Assembly (NCBI RefSeq): GCF_963678635.1 | Contig: NC_087071.1 | Coordinates: 45,123,095-45,187,094, forward strand | Reading direction: 5' to 3' | Origin: Symsagittifera roscoffensis | Lineage: Eukaryota > Xenacoelomorpha > Acoela > Convolutidae | Length of the DNA stretch: 64,000 nt | In this document: piece after piece, positions 32,474 to 43,600 of the stretch | Position numbering within the stretch: the first letter of the stretch is position 1 | How the letters are laid out: each line of letters starts with the position of its first letter | The notes under the pieces: generated by a model | The model's database searches: none | Seen by the model: the letters and a program-made list of their open reading frames with translations, nothing else | Told to the model about the DNA's origin: nothing | Translations under genes and position numbers: made by a program

Positions 32474-33479
32474 GTGAACACCAAATAAAATTTGTTTCGT
32501 TCTTTTCAAGTTCACCTATTTCTTTGATTTTAATGACCCTGGAAAAAATTCATATTCAAGTTTTTTGAACAATCAATCTAAGTTTTGACCCATTCTGTCT
32601 TAATTCATCATTTATTCAAAATTTTTTCACGTTTTTGCACAGAGAATTTTGGGCATTTGGGCGTTTTCTTCTTTTTAAGACAAAATTTTAGTTAAAAAAG
32701 AACCAAAAAAATTTTATATGGAATGACAATATTAAAAAACCCACGTATAGTTAGCAAGCTCTAACGTCAACTAATTCCAGTTGTACAAAACTGTTTCTGA
32801 AACGTTATTGAAAAAAGTTTGTTGCTCTAGCAATGAGTAAAAATTACTATGATAGAGTGGTCCCTTGAAGTCCCTTGAGAAAAATACACCTGAAGCACTC
32901 AAATCATTTAGGAAGTATAATTTTGCGATTCAGAAAAATGTTGCGGTATAATTTCAAACAAATTTTATGTTTTCAAACACATATTTTAAAAAAACTTCAC
33001 AGAAACCATCCTCACCATTTTAGGGTAGAAAATTCAGAAAAAAAATCCAAAATTGAGTTGTGATTATAAATAATTTAACCCAATTATGGTTGCTAAACCG
33101 TAAAATAGGTTGAATCGCGGATATTTCTCGATTTACACAAAATATTAGTTACGGTTTTTAATCTGAAAAATTTGTCAAAATTATAACATGCAAAATGCAT
33201 GCGGGAGATATCTATCATACTTGCTTTTCCATCCTGCGATCCTTGTAGTACCAAAATGACAACATTTTAAAGCAAATTTTCGTAGGGACAGCTTTTGTAA
33301 GTAACTTTATACGCTAATTTAGTAGGTATTTTTCCAAGAAAACCTGGAAAGCAGACAAATTTTTGGACTCTGATTTTTGTTGATTATGATCAATGGTAGA
33401 ATTCTCCAATAAATAGAAAAACAAAGGATTTGACAATTTAATAAAACTTGAAAGTTGACTCGCAAAAAGAACGATCTTA

Positions 33480-33985
33480 CGACTTTTGATGTTAAGCTAA
33501 TTCAATTTCGGCTCTTTTCCTTCCCTTCACCTCACGCTAACATTAACTTTATGGTGTAAAGAGTGGTTTTAGAGGGTCGATTTTGTTTGTTATAACCTTA
33601 TTAGTCTGTCAATTTTCATTACAATCGAACAAGGTGAACAAAGTTTCTACTTGTAAAAGTGAATAAAGTATGAGGGGGAAAAAGGAAAAAAAACCTCATT
33701 TTCGAATGATTTGCACTAACAAATAAACATCAAAAATTATCATCCTTTCTTCCAACCTGGTCAAAAAAGATCATCCAACTCAGCGTCCAGTTTGCATTAA
33801 ATTTGCTACAAGCGTGTCAAACGCTTGATTGGCTAACAGTTCCAACTGGTTAACCCAAACAAACAGCTTGAAATAATTTTTTTGTTACCTTAAGTGTACA
33901 AAACTAGTTGTAAAAAGTATGCAATAAAGTGTAAAGTGTACTTTTTGTTTCAGTCAATTTGAGTATAATGGCTCTTTTCCAGCGT
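33480..33985. repeat. Diverged REP-A-like repeat in the protease intron
   Basis: GGCTCTTTTCC at both ends (33,511 and 33,971) with TTATGGTGTAAAGAG and CCTTATTAGTCTGTC inside, resembling 7,140-7,260. Confidence 0.4.
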
Positions 33986-34186
33986 CCTTCTTTTGATTCT
34001 TTTTTGGAAATTTAATATATAAAACTCAAACTAAAATAATTTTTCATTTTATAAACTGCGCCAAATTTTCAGCATGAGCAGTTGAACAAAATTTTACTAC
34101 ATTTCTTACCTGCAAAATGCCGCGTGAACAATTTATGAACAATTTTATTTTGTAATTTGACGAATGGGTGGGAAACTATAAAAAAG

Positions 34187-34718
34187 ACAAAAAACTTAAA
34201 GTTCTTTCGATTAACCTGGTCCTAGGAAGATCATCGTTGAAGTCAGAGACTCCACAAAAGGGAGATATCGTTAAGATACACAGTGTAAAATATCTGAAAA
34301 GCTCCGAATTCAACCCAAATGATTCACCTTCTAACTGGAATGACGATATAGCCCTGCTATATCTGGACAGTAAACTATCCAGTAATTGGATAACCCCACT
34401 TTGCAAAAGCGACTACAAAGGCTAATCAATAGCAGCGTGTGTTTTGGGTCAGCTGTCTTATGGCGGAAACTACGCCGACAGGCTTCAAAAAGTTCAAATG
34501 TCAGAAACTAGTTGCACAAGCGGCAAAGGTTGTCTTCAGGGAAGCAACCGAAAAAGCAGTTGCTCCCCGCATTCAGGGGAACCATTTTTCACCCAATGAC
34601 AAACAGTGGACCCGTTTGCGTGTGCTCTCTAGTCAGTACAGTTAACAACTGCAAAGGATCCACTAGGGGACCAAGGGTATCTAAGTATGCCAATTATATC
34701 AATAAAAACTGGCAATGA
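34187..34718 (+). pseudogene. Serine protease exon B (catalytic Asp to C-terminus)
   Basis: Reads LSINLVLGRSSLKSETPQKG, NWNDDIALLYLD, LCKSDYKG, stop, SIAACVLGQLSYGGNYADRL, SETSCTSGKGCLQG and SPHSGEPFF. It then shifts frame to VCVCSLVSTVNNCKGSTRGP and ends NKNWQ-stop at 34,716-34,718. No intron separates the segments. The 5' splice position is uncertain. Confidence 0.7.
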
Positions 34719-36290
34719 ACTATCAAAATGACAACTAAGATGCAACAATGCTTACCAATGCGAATGTGTAACGAATCAATCAATTATAATTGGAGCTTTC
34801 AATTGAAATCTTGAGAAACACGTTGAAAACCTTGAATTTGAACCAGCTATTTTTTTCTTGCACTGATATTTTCGAGGTTGTAGTACTTATCAGGTTCTTT
34901 TTCACTTTTATCCAGCTTTCTCAAATTCAATTTTCACAATATTTTGCACCATGAAATCGCTAAATGGGTGATATTCCGTGATATGATTGGGAAAATGGAA
35001 AGCAAACTTGATAAAATAAAATAAAAAAAAACTTGTCTCTTTTTTCTTCCTTTTTTGCCTCGTATTGCTCACATTGTCCTATTAAAACATAAATCGGCGT
35101 GCGATTTAGTTAGGCCATGACAAATATATTTAGATGTAAGCTCAATTTCTAAAACCTCTAGTTAACCACAAAAAAGATGATTATGCGATGCTCAGGTGGG
35201 TTGGTTCGGAAGAACATAAAATGTTTTGTGGTGTAACGAGTGGTTTTAAAAATATGTTAAGAAAAACGAAATACAAGCTTAATGTTAATTTGATTCGAAA
35301 TCTGAGCCAAATAATGGATGCTGAAAAAGCAACTGGGCAAAAAACCGACCAAAGTCAGTCTGCACATGCAAATCAACAAAAATTAGCAGCCCTCGGAGAA
35401 AAATATACAAAGCATTGAAAAGTTTTTTTTTTGAAAAATTAAAGATGAGAATTTTTTGACTGAAGAACAAGACACAACAGAAACTGTTCAGCTCCAAAAA
35501 ATAAATATCATTTGTTAAGACTTATACCCGTCTCACCTTCGATTTGCGAGCTTTCAGATTATATACCCCCAGCCTAGTAGCAACAAAAAATTACATGGAA
35601 AAGAACAAAATAGGCGGTATATACTGGAAAAAAAATAATGCATCAAAAAAACTTTCAAAACTCATAAAAATCGTTTTGCAGCATTGTGATTTTAAAAATT
35701 TCCTATTCCTTGTGTCAAAACAACATGTTGTGAACTGATAGACATTGAACTGATAGAAATTAAGCCTTCACTTAAAAAGACTAAAATTTGCAACTTCGGA
35801 TGCATCCTAGTTTCTTAAGCGGTACCAAAAACTTCCAAAACTGCAATAGATTTTTTAATAAGTTGTTTGCAAACTAGGTTTTTTCCAGTTTTTTTTATTT
35901 TAATTCAAAGAAAAGAAAATATGCACATCCCATTTTCCAGGTAAAGATAACGTTCTAGCAATTAATTTTTTTGTGCATTCAAATTTTTTTCCTTCTCTTC
36001 TGCCTAATTTTCTGTTTGAAATTGTGCCTCCAGAATAGATGATTAGTAGCCTTGAAAGTTTAAAAGCGCGAGCAGAGGGTCCAAAGTAGAAAAATGAGCT
36101 TCCTTCAACGTAATTAAAAAAAAACAAACAGCGAGCCTCGAGCCTTCATTTATTTGGCATTTAAATCAGTTTAGTAATTTGATTCTAAGCGTTAAAAAAC
36201 AGTTTGATGTCCTTTTAAGGAAAAAAAAACTGAATAAAAACACAGTAGCTAATGAATACTGTAGCGCATATCTTAAATTTTTCAGCGTGA
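34719..36290. other. No gene seen
   Basis: AT-rich. A 76-codon plus-strand ORF at 35,188-35,418 (MLRWVGSEEHKMFCGVTSGF, ending in a Gln/Ala-rich tail) has no recognisable family and could be chance. Confidence 0.4.
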
Positions 36291-36294
36291 AACT

Positions 36295-36795
36295 AAGTCA
36301 AACAAGACTGCTTGTCTCTGGAGCAGTAAAAACATGAAAAAAAATATCTGATAACACGAAACAAAATTTCTAGTTTACTTTTGAGATTTGATTGGAAAAA
36401 TCATCTTCACACACGCCACCTAAAGAAGCAAGGGATAAATTTTGCTGCTAGTAGTAAATTAATTATGGCAAATAAGCTTCCTGCAACCAATTTTGAACGA
36501 TTTCTAAGACGGATTAAATCTCCGCTTACACGTTAAAAGCACATAAAAAATCGCGCGTTAATTGTCCCAAATTGGCCAAAAAAGGCAGTCTTCAAACCCC
36601 CATAGTTTAAGAAAACTAATCACAGGTGCAATTTTTTTTTCAATTTTGAGCTCACGACTACAATATCTTTTGAATGATATCAGAAAATACAACCATAAAA
36701 GGCTATATAAAAATTCGAAAATTGTCAGGAGAAAAAAACCAACCCGAGCACAAACATGCAATTAGTTTTGTTACGAAAGTCGGAACAACAGGGAT
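36295..36795 (+). repeat. Fold-back repeat family, single arm
   Basis: From CAAACAAGACTGCTTG through ACACACGCCACCTAAAG, GACGGATTAAATCTCCGCTT and AACCAACCCGAGCAC to AAGTCGGAACAA. It aligns along its length with the left arm at 47,501-48,030, lacking about 30 bp near its start. Confidence 0.8.
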
Positions 36796-37191
36796 TAAAC
36801 CAGGTTGACAATTTCGGACTATGTAAAGTATGAAGTTTTTTTCAGTATAAAAATTAAATATTGTCCAGGCTCAATTTTTGTGTATTACTTTTGATTTTTT
36901 CCCGTTCAGTTCAGTTCATATTCCCTGATAGCTCCACTTAAAATATTAAACGTGCGTAAATTGTGAAAAATGATGATCATTCATTGTGGTTAAAATCCGA
37001 GGCTCTTTAGGGGTGTTTTTGTATCTATAAATAAAACACCTCCTTTATGTATTAAATTCAACAAGTTGAGCTAGTTTTTAGACATTGTACCCTTCTTAAA
37101 GTTGGTGGACTACAACAGGTGCTCACTGTGATATAAGTCTGTCAGCAATTAAATAAGTAACTTTGGAAAATTTTTAAATTGACTGTTATGT

Positions 37192-37197
37192 TTTATT
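37192..37197 (-). terminator. Candidate polyadenylation signal of the dehydrogenase-like gene
   Basis: AATAAA on the minus strand, about 245 bp past the stop codon at 37,443. Confidence 0.4.
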
Positions 37198-37442
37198 CGT
37201 TTTGACTGGGTAATTTACTTCAGCACTGTATCAATAATTGCAAACTAACATTTTCAATTTTTTAAATTAAAAAGACGAATGAAGTTGACGATTCCAAAAA
37301 GACGTCGACTTGAAATTTCACTTTCAATAGAATGAAAAATAGAGAATTTGATTCTGAAACTTTTCTCGAAACAATTTTTCAACTCATTTTTGTTTTTCAT
37401 TGGCTGTCCAAATAACTTGCTAGAGTCAATAATCTCTTCAAT

Positions 37443-37616
37443 CTACACACTAGTAGGTGGTTCAATGTATTTGAGTCCTTTCGTTTTGGACACTAGAATA
37501 ACCAGTCCGTTTCTGCTGCGGTCTTCTGCGAATTTGATCATGGCCGAAGCTGTCAATTCGGGAGACACTTTGTCTTCAATGCAAATTGTGTTCACTCGGA
37601 GAATATGACCGCTTTT
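37443..37616 (-). CDS. SDR-fusion exon 8 (C-terminus)
   Basis: 174 bp including TAG. Acceptor TTTATTCAG. ILRVNTICIED matches the VRVNAICPG strand with PG replaced. SPELTASAMIKFAEDRSRNG and LVILVSKTKGLKYI match the usual C-terminal SDR end. Confidence 0.8.
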   Translation of the reverse strand, partial: KSGHILRVNTICIEDKVSPELTASAMIKFAEDRSRNGLVILVSKTKGLKYIEPPTSV

Positions 37617-40600
37617 CTGAATAAAAAACGTAGAATAAACAAAAATTAATGTATTTTTGCTAAACTATTATGTCATGAAAACTAAAAATCAGTTTAAAAA
37701 ATGGTTCCTGGTTGGTAGGCCTATTTTCAATTTTTTGTTGAATTTTTTTTTGCAATGATTACTTTGTTCAAAACCTGTTATGCGTCGCATCACAGGTTTA
37801 AAATACATTTCTTTTATACTTTCTTTCAAATTCACTATTTAGAAAACAATCTTTATCCATCAAATTATTTAAAATATTAGACTGAAAAAATCATTCGCAA
37901 CATTTGATATCTAACCGCGAATGTCCTTGTGAATCCGATTAGAGCAGAAGAAGCTGTGTTCATTACCACATTGTCAAGTGGGTAGATTCCTGGAAGCAAA
38001 AAGAGATGTTTTTTTTGCAAAACGAAGGAAGATGGTAAAACATAAAAAACTTGTGTAATATTAGCGTTAGTGTAGTATATAATCTTTTGGGGGAGGTGGA
38101 TTTTACTGGGCACAATAGGGAGAAAAAGTGGAAAAAGTTCTTTTTTTTGTTATTTCGTGCCATTTTGAACTCAATTTTTTGTTTTCAGTGCCATCTTACG
38201 ATTTTTAACCCAAATATTATGAATGCTGTTGGGTCAATCACACACAAAAAGAAGTAAGCTTCATCTCAACAAAAAATTATAAATTGGGTTGCTTTCGGGG
38301 AAAAACAAAACGTTGAGAACCTTTAAAATTTCAAATTAATACGTCTTATGTTTTTTTTTGTGTTTAAATTGTTGCCTCATTGTTTTTTTTTGGTTCGTTC
38401 CAAATCAAAACTAATTTTAGATTCTTCTAATATCGGCAGATTTGGCGTGGCGGGTATTCCCGCAACGAAATGAAACTGACAAGGGCCCAAAGCGGCAGTT
38501 TAGCTCAGTTAAGCGAAAAAGTTTGGCTGAATGAAGCAAAAAAAAATGTTTTTTTTTGGCTGAAAAATAAAAATTTTTGTGACTTTGGGAGAGCTCCAAA
38601 ACAAAATTAGTCAATATAAAAATCTCATGTTTTGTGCTCTAAGCAACGCCTCCACACGCAACCCCCTCCCCTTTCTGTAAATCTGCTCTAGTTTACACTA
38701 GTGGCTGATATGACCCGACAGAAAATCAACTAATATAAAAAATGAGCAGTCGAAAAATCATATATACTTTCTTGAGCATCAAAGTAGTAGGGTCATTGAC
38801 CGAGATAATTTCATTTTCAAGAGCTTGATTTTCATTTTATATGGAATTTAAGGTACAATTTACTCTAAATTTACTTCACTCTCCAATGTTATCCTTTGAC
38901 ATTGTTTAAAAATTTTCGCACTCGATGAAACCTAATTTGAAGCATAGTTAAATTATCACCAATAAGCCAATTGTCACAAAGAAGATTATTTGACGGAAAT
39001 AAAACCATTGACAAAACTTTTTTGATTGGCTAACAAGATTACCTCAATTTATGTTCAAATTTGTCAATTTACATTACCTGCAGATGAGGTTAGTAGAACT
39101 GCGACGGAAGAACTGTTCCCGAACTCACGCAGAAGCCACACACTCTGTATTTTGCTCATCTAAAACATATATAGTGCTTAATAAAAAGCAAACAAACTTA
39201 TCTAAACAACGGCAGTTAAGCAAATTCGACCACAAACTTTTTATCGAAAAATTATTGAAAACAATGAATAAGAAAAAAGTTTAACAGTAAATAAATTTTT
39301 TGATTTTATAAGATCTTTGTATTCCTAAGAAGCCGTTAAAGAAAATTGAGATAACAAATTTTACTGGTCTGTGAAATTTGTTATCTCAAAATTAGCCTTC
39401 AAAATTTTCACAGCTGAAAAAGGCTCAAGTTCCCGGGTTGTCCAAAATACTACTCATTTAATTTCCATATATGGAAAAATGCTACTCATACACTTTTCAT
39501 TCAACTGCATAAAACAGAAAATTGCATGAAAGGTCCTTGATTAATGATTTTTCATTATAAGGAAACTGTATGACAAGCATTTTTTATAAAGCAAAAAATT
39601 AGATTTTTTAATTTCAATTTTTCAAAGGACACAATAATCCAAGATTAAGTTATGCACACAAAAAAACTAGTTTTTGCCTGCAAAAATGTTCGCACAAATT
39701 TCGTTCTGCGATTAGCGAGCATTTTTTGGGGGACATTTCGATGCTGCTTCGAAAACTTTTTGCTGTCGCCATCAAAAAATGCGACTCAAAAAAATTCTGT
39801 ATCTGGAAAATTGTATGACTTGCATTTTTCTAAACAAAAATTTTTTTGTTTTGTTTATGACGATACACCCAACTTTATGCCAAAACAAAAAAATGATTGA
39901 AAATTCGAAGACTTCGTTTTAGCAAAATGTATGAAATTTGTGCGATTGAAACTTTTGTAAACTTAAAATAGGAAATTGTGTGACTAGCATTGCTGGTCTA
40001 TGGAGGTCAGCCCTGGTTCTTTTTCGCATATAAGCCAGCTTGCTCAAATTTTTTTGAAAATTGTAATTAAAAAAGCTTTAATATGAAATATTACTCGATC
40101 TAATCAAAGGATTATATGTGGTACCAAGTTTTGCGGTAACTTCTGACTTTGGCAGCTATTTCCAGAGTTTGCACAGACTATGATCTGACTTCGCGTAGAT
40201 TTATTTCAGATTTTTTGAGACTTTGTGCAGACTTTGCGGAGTTATTTCCAAACTTTGCGCAGACCATTTTCAGACTTTTGGTAGACTTTATTCAGCTTTT
40301 TGAGGACGCGTAATAGTTTCAGATTTTTTGCAGACTCTGTTTAGACTTTGCAAAGACTGTTGAGACGTTTTGAGGTCTTCGTTCAGACTTTGCGTAGTCT
40401 CTGTTGAGACTTGGCGTTGGGCATGCGAGTTTTCGGTCCCAACACTGATTTATTACAGCTTCTAAAGTCTGGACATATAGCCAAGACCTTTAACGAAGAT
40501 TTGATAACCCCAACGGAAACACATAGATTGTTTATTGTAATGCAAATTTTCTGACTGTCTCCAGAAACGCCATAGAAAATTTTTTTATAACTGCTTTAGA

Positions 40601-43600
40601 AATGATTCTAGTTTCAACGAAAAAAAACTAAAAACCTTATAAACGATTTTATCTGTTACTTTTGATTAAACAACTTATAATGTATATACATATATTTTTT
40701 TTTCTAATTTTTCCTGAAACGTTCAAGCACATTTAACTATACTCAAAAGTTGACTGTTTAACTTGCTTTCAGTTATTTTAAATTTAATTTGAACTGTATA
40801 TTTATTATTCTACACCCATCACACTAGCAAGATCTCAAGACACCACCCCCCTCCCACACACACTCACACACACACACATACACACACACATACACACACA
40901 TACACACACGCTTAAATACACATACAAGTACGCGCGCCTGCATATACTCACATACACACCTTCGTATTAACATCTTCAGGAGGGTGTGGGCGGATGGCAC
41001 ACTCGTATGTGTGGCTGAGGGATAGGAAAGTGTGAGGGGGAAAGTGGGATGTGCTAGTGTGGATGATGGTTAAAATAGGGGAAGGGGGTTAAATGTAGGT
41101 GAAATAATTTAGGATAGGGGTGTTAAAAAAGTGAGGGGCTTCCGTTATGCAAAAAATATCCGCAAAAAGCAAGTCAATTTTATCGCTGAAAAAAAGCAAG
41201 TCGTTTTTATTGTCTTACAATTAGAGCAGATCATGAGTAATGCAAAATAGGGTTTAAATTTTTTTAAAATTTGCAAACGCTGCAACTATTTTAAAAAATC
41301 TGAAACCCACTTGATCAATAAAGACGATGAAATGAAAATTCCTATATTTTACATTGCTTAGGGGCAAGATAGTTCAGGAAAATACATGCTGCTTTCCAAA
41401 ATGTTCAAAAGAAATTAACTCAGGATTAAAATAACTTCAGCATGCTATTTAAACTGTTTTCTTGAAAGGTTTTTGTGGATCCTGATAATGCGTGGGAACA
41501 GCCTGCTTGATTACAAAGATATTTTTCTCAAAAACTAAATGACAAAATTATATTTCTGAGTCTTTTTTAATTAATAACGCGCAAGTTTGTATAATGGACA
41601 AAAAATAGGATAAGAGGCTTTATAAGACACGCCTAATCCCATTATAATCGATCGCAGATGAAAATTGCCGACCACAAAGTTGAATACCCATATACCATTA
41701 TTTCAATTTAAAAAAGAAAAAAACCATTATACTGCATTATATTCAATCATAACCTAACACCTTTTACTGTGAAAATGATTAATTTTTCAAAATATTTCAT
41801 TACAATTTATTGTTTTTTAACAAGAAAAAGTCATTATAATCGATTACAATCTACTTTTTGTTTAGTTCTAAAATTTGCCTTTTTTCCTACTAATTGTGCA
41901 AAAAATGTCACCAAATTTTCTATTCTTTGTCTTTAAAATTCCGTTTGTTACCCCCCCCCCCCCCGGCAAACCACGTTCAGCTGTAATATTCATCCCCCTC
42001 TTCCTCACATGACCAACAACCCAGCCCTACTCGACCCCACGTCCTCTCAGTTTCAATACGATCAAGACCCCCTACCACGTTCACCCCTGTCCCCATGTTC
42101 TTCCAACCCACCCACATTCAACTACTTCCTCTCCCCCCCCACGTTCAACACCATCGTCAACATCAAACCTCCCCCCCGCCCAATTTCACTAAAAATTTAC
42201 CAACCTCCTTCACCGATACGATCCGGGACGGAGTGTTCAACACGGTAGGAGGAAGGATTGGTTGAAAATTGGACAGTGAGTTGGGGGAGAGGAGTTAATT
42301 GAATGTGACGGGGCGATTGAGAGAATGACAAATTGAATATAACGTTAGACAGCAATGAATTGGAAAAATTGAAAAAAAAAATCAAAAACGGAAAAAAATG
42401 AACAAAAAACAGCAAATGAGATAAACAAATTCTAAAAATCCATTATATTTGATTAATTTTGGATCAAGTCGACATGAAAAAATATTAAAATTATAATGCA
42501 TTTTCAAATTAATATGCAACTTTATACTGACAATAAAATGGCAAAAAATCAAAATGATTCAATGGCGCTCGGTGCCCGCAGCATTTTTGCTGCCCAGAAT
42601 AGTATTTCTAATTATCATTTGGCAGAACTAAAAAAAAATGACAAGTCATAATTTCTCTGCCAGCAAATGCACATGTATGCAAAAGATTTCCTGAATATTT
42701 TCCTGAAGTTTTCTTTTGGGGCAGTACAACAATGCCGAAGTACAACAGTGCTGAAAATCAAAATCTTGTTAAACAGTGCGGAAAAATGTTTTGATCATTG
42801 TTTTTGCTCATTCGAAATCACTGAAAAGTAATTACATTCAAAAGGACGGAAGTTGAAAAAACAAAAATGACGCCGCTTGTTAGTGGCGTCCCTCATTATG
42901 GTGGGATTGAAAGATAAAAAAATTATATTCAGCCATTTTTAGCCAATAAAATTGAGTCTTTTCAAAAATCTCAGAAATGGCAAAAATCTCGAGATCTCAA
43001 ATAAATTCTGGCCGTTAAAAAAATATTGCCAGATAAGTCGGGTATTGGAAAAAAATCGAATTGAATTCAAAAAATGTAATTTAAAACCAAGTATTTTATA
43101 TTCGGTACAAATTGTACCGCAAAATTTTGCTGTGCTGTTTTAATTCAATTTTCGTTAATGATGAATTCGGTTTTGTGCACAAGTCATTTAGCCAATAGGA
43201 GAGTCTAACAATTTCACAGAGTTTTCCATCATTTGTTCTCTCCATCATGAAAATAACCCTTCCCCCAATTAACTCAGCAAATTTTCAAATTTTCGTCTCG
43301 TTTTTGCTCTGAAATCAAACAGTATTAACGCAAAATTGCCTACGATTCACAAAAACTCCAAAATATGATCAATTTTTGAGACTGTTGAACACTCGACACT
43401 GTTGAATGCCATCTTTTTTTACCATGTTAATGTTGAGTTGTTGTTCCAATGTGTGTTTCTCTGATACATCTCTGACCAAGTTGAACAGAAGTTCAATGTC
43501 GCCGAACAAACTTCTGATGTCTGCGAAACAATCTGCAAATAATGCAACTATAACGGTACTATAGCGTACGATTATTTCAGTTAACAAGACCAGAAACACT

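Larger units (their letters stand above)
32323..34718 (+). pseudogene. Chymotrypsin-like (S1) serine protease pseudogene
   Basis: Exon A carries CGGSIIGMYHVLTAAHC with the catalytic His. Exon B carries NWNDDIALLYLDS with the catalytic Asp. The last part carries the Ser region and the C-terminal helix (RVSKYANYINKNW). Together they make most of an S1 fold of the secreted digestive type. Three defects are visible: an in-frame TAA at 34,423-34,425 inside an otherwise continuous exon, a frameshift just before 34,596, and GDSGGP degraded to PHSGEP. The activation site (IVGG-type) and signal peptide exons are not seen. The mutations could instead be sequencing errors, but three independent ones in a conserved core argue for a pseudogene. 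Confidence 0.75.
39160..43422. other. Large intron of the SDR-fusion gene with simple repeats
   Basis: About 4.3 kb. It holds a degenerate CAGACTTTGCG-type repeat (40,140-40,430), a CA microsatellite (40,855-40,925), a poly-C run (41,950-41,965) and a C-rich stretch (42,000-42,240). No exon was found with confidence, although one of about 40 bp may be missing. Confidence 0.5.

Noticed and set aside
36558..36765. Two overlapping 67-residue ORFs on opposite strands
   Set aside because: They lie inside a fold-back repeat arm and are not conserved in the other copies.
42009..42248. Pro-rich 79-residue plus-strand ORF
   Set aside because: Low-complexity C-rich sequence in an intron; no splice context or family.
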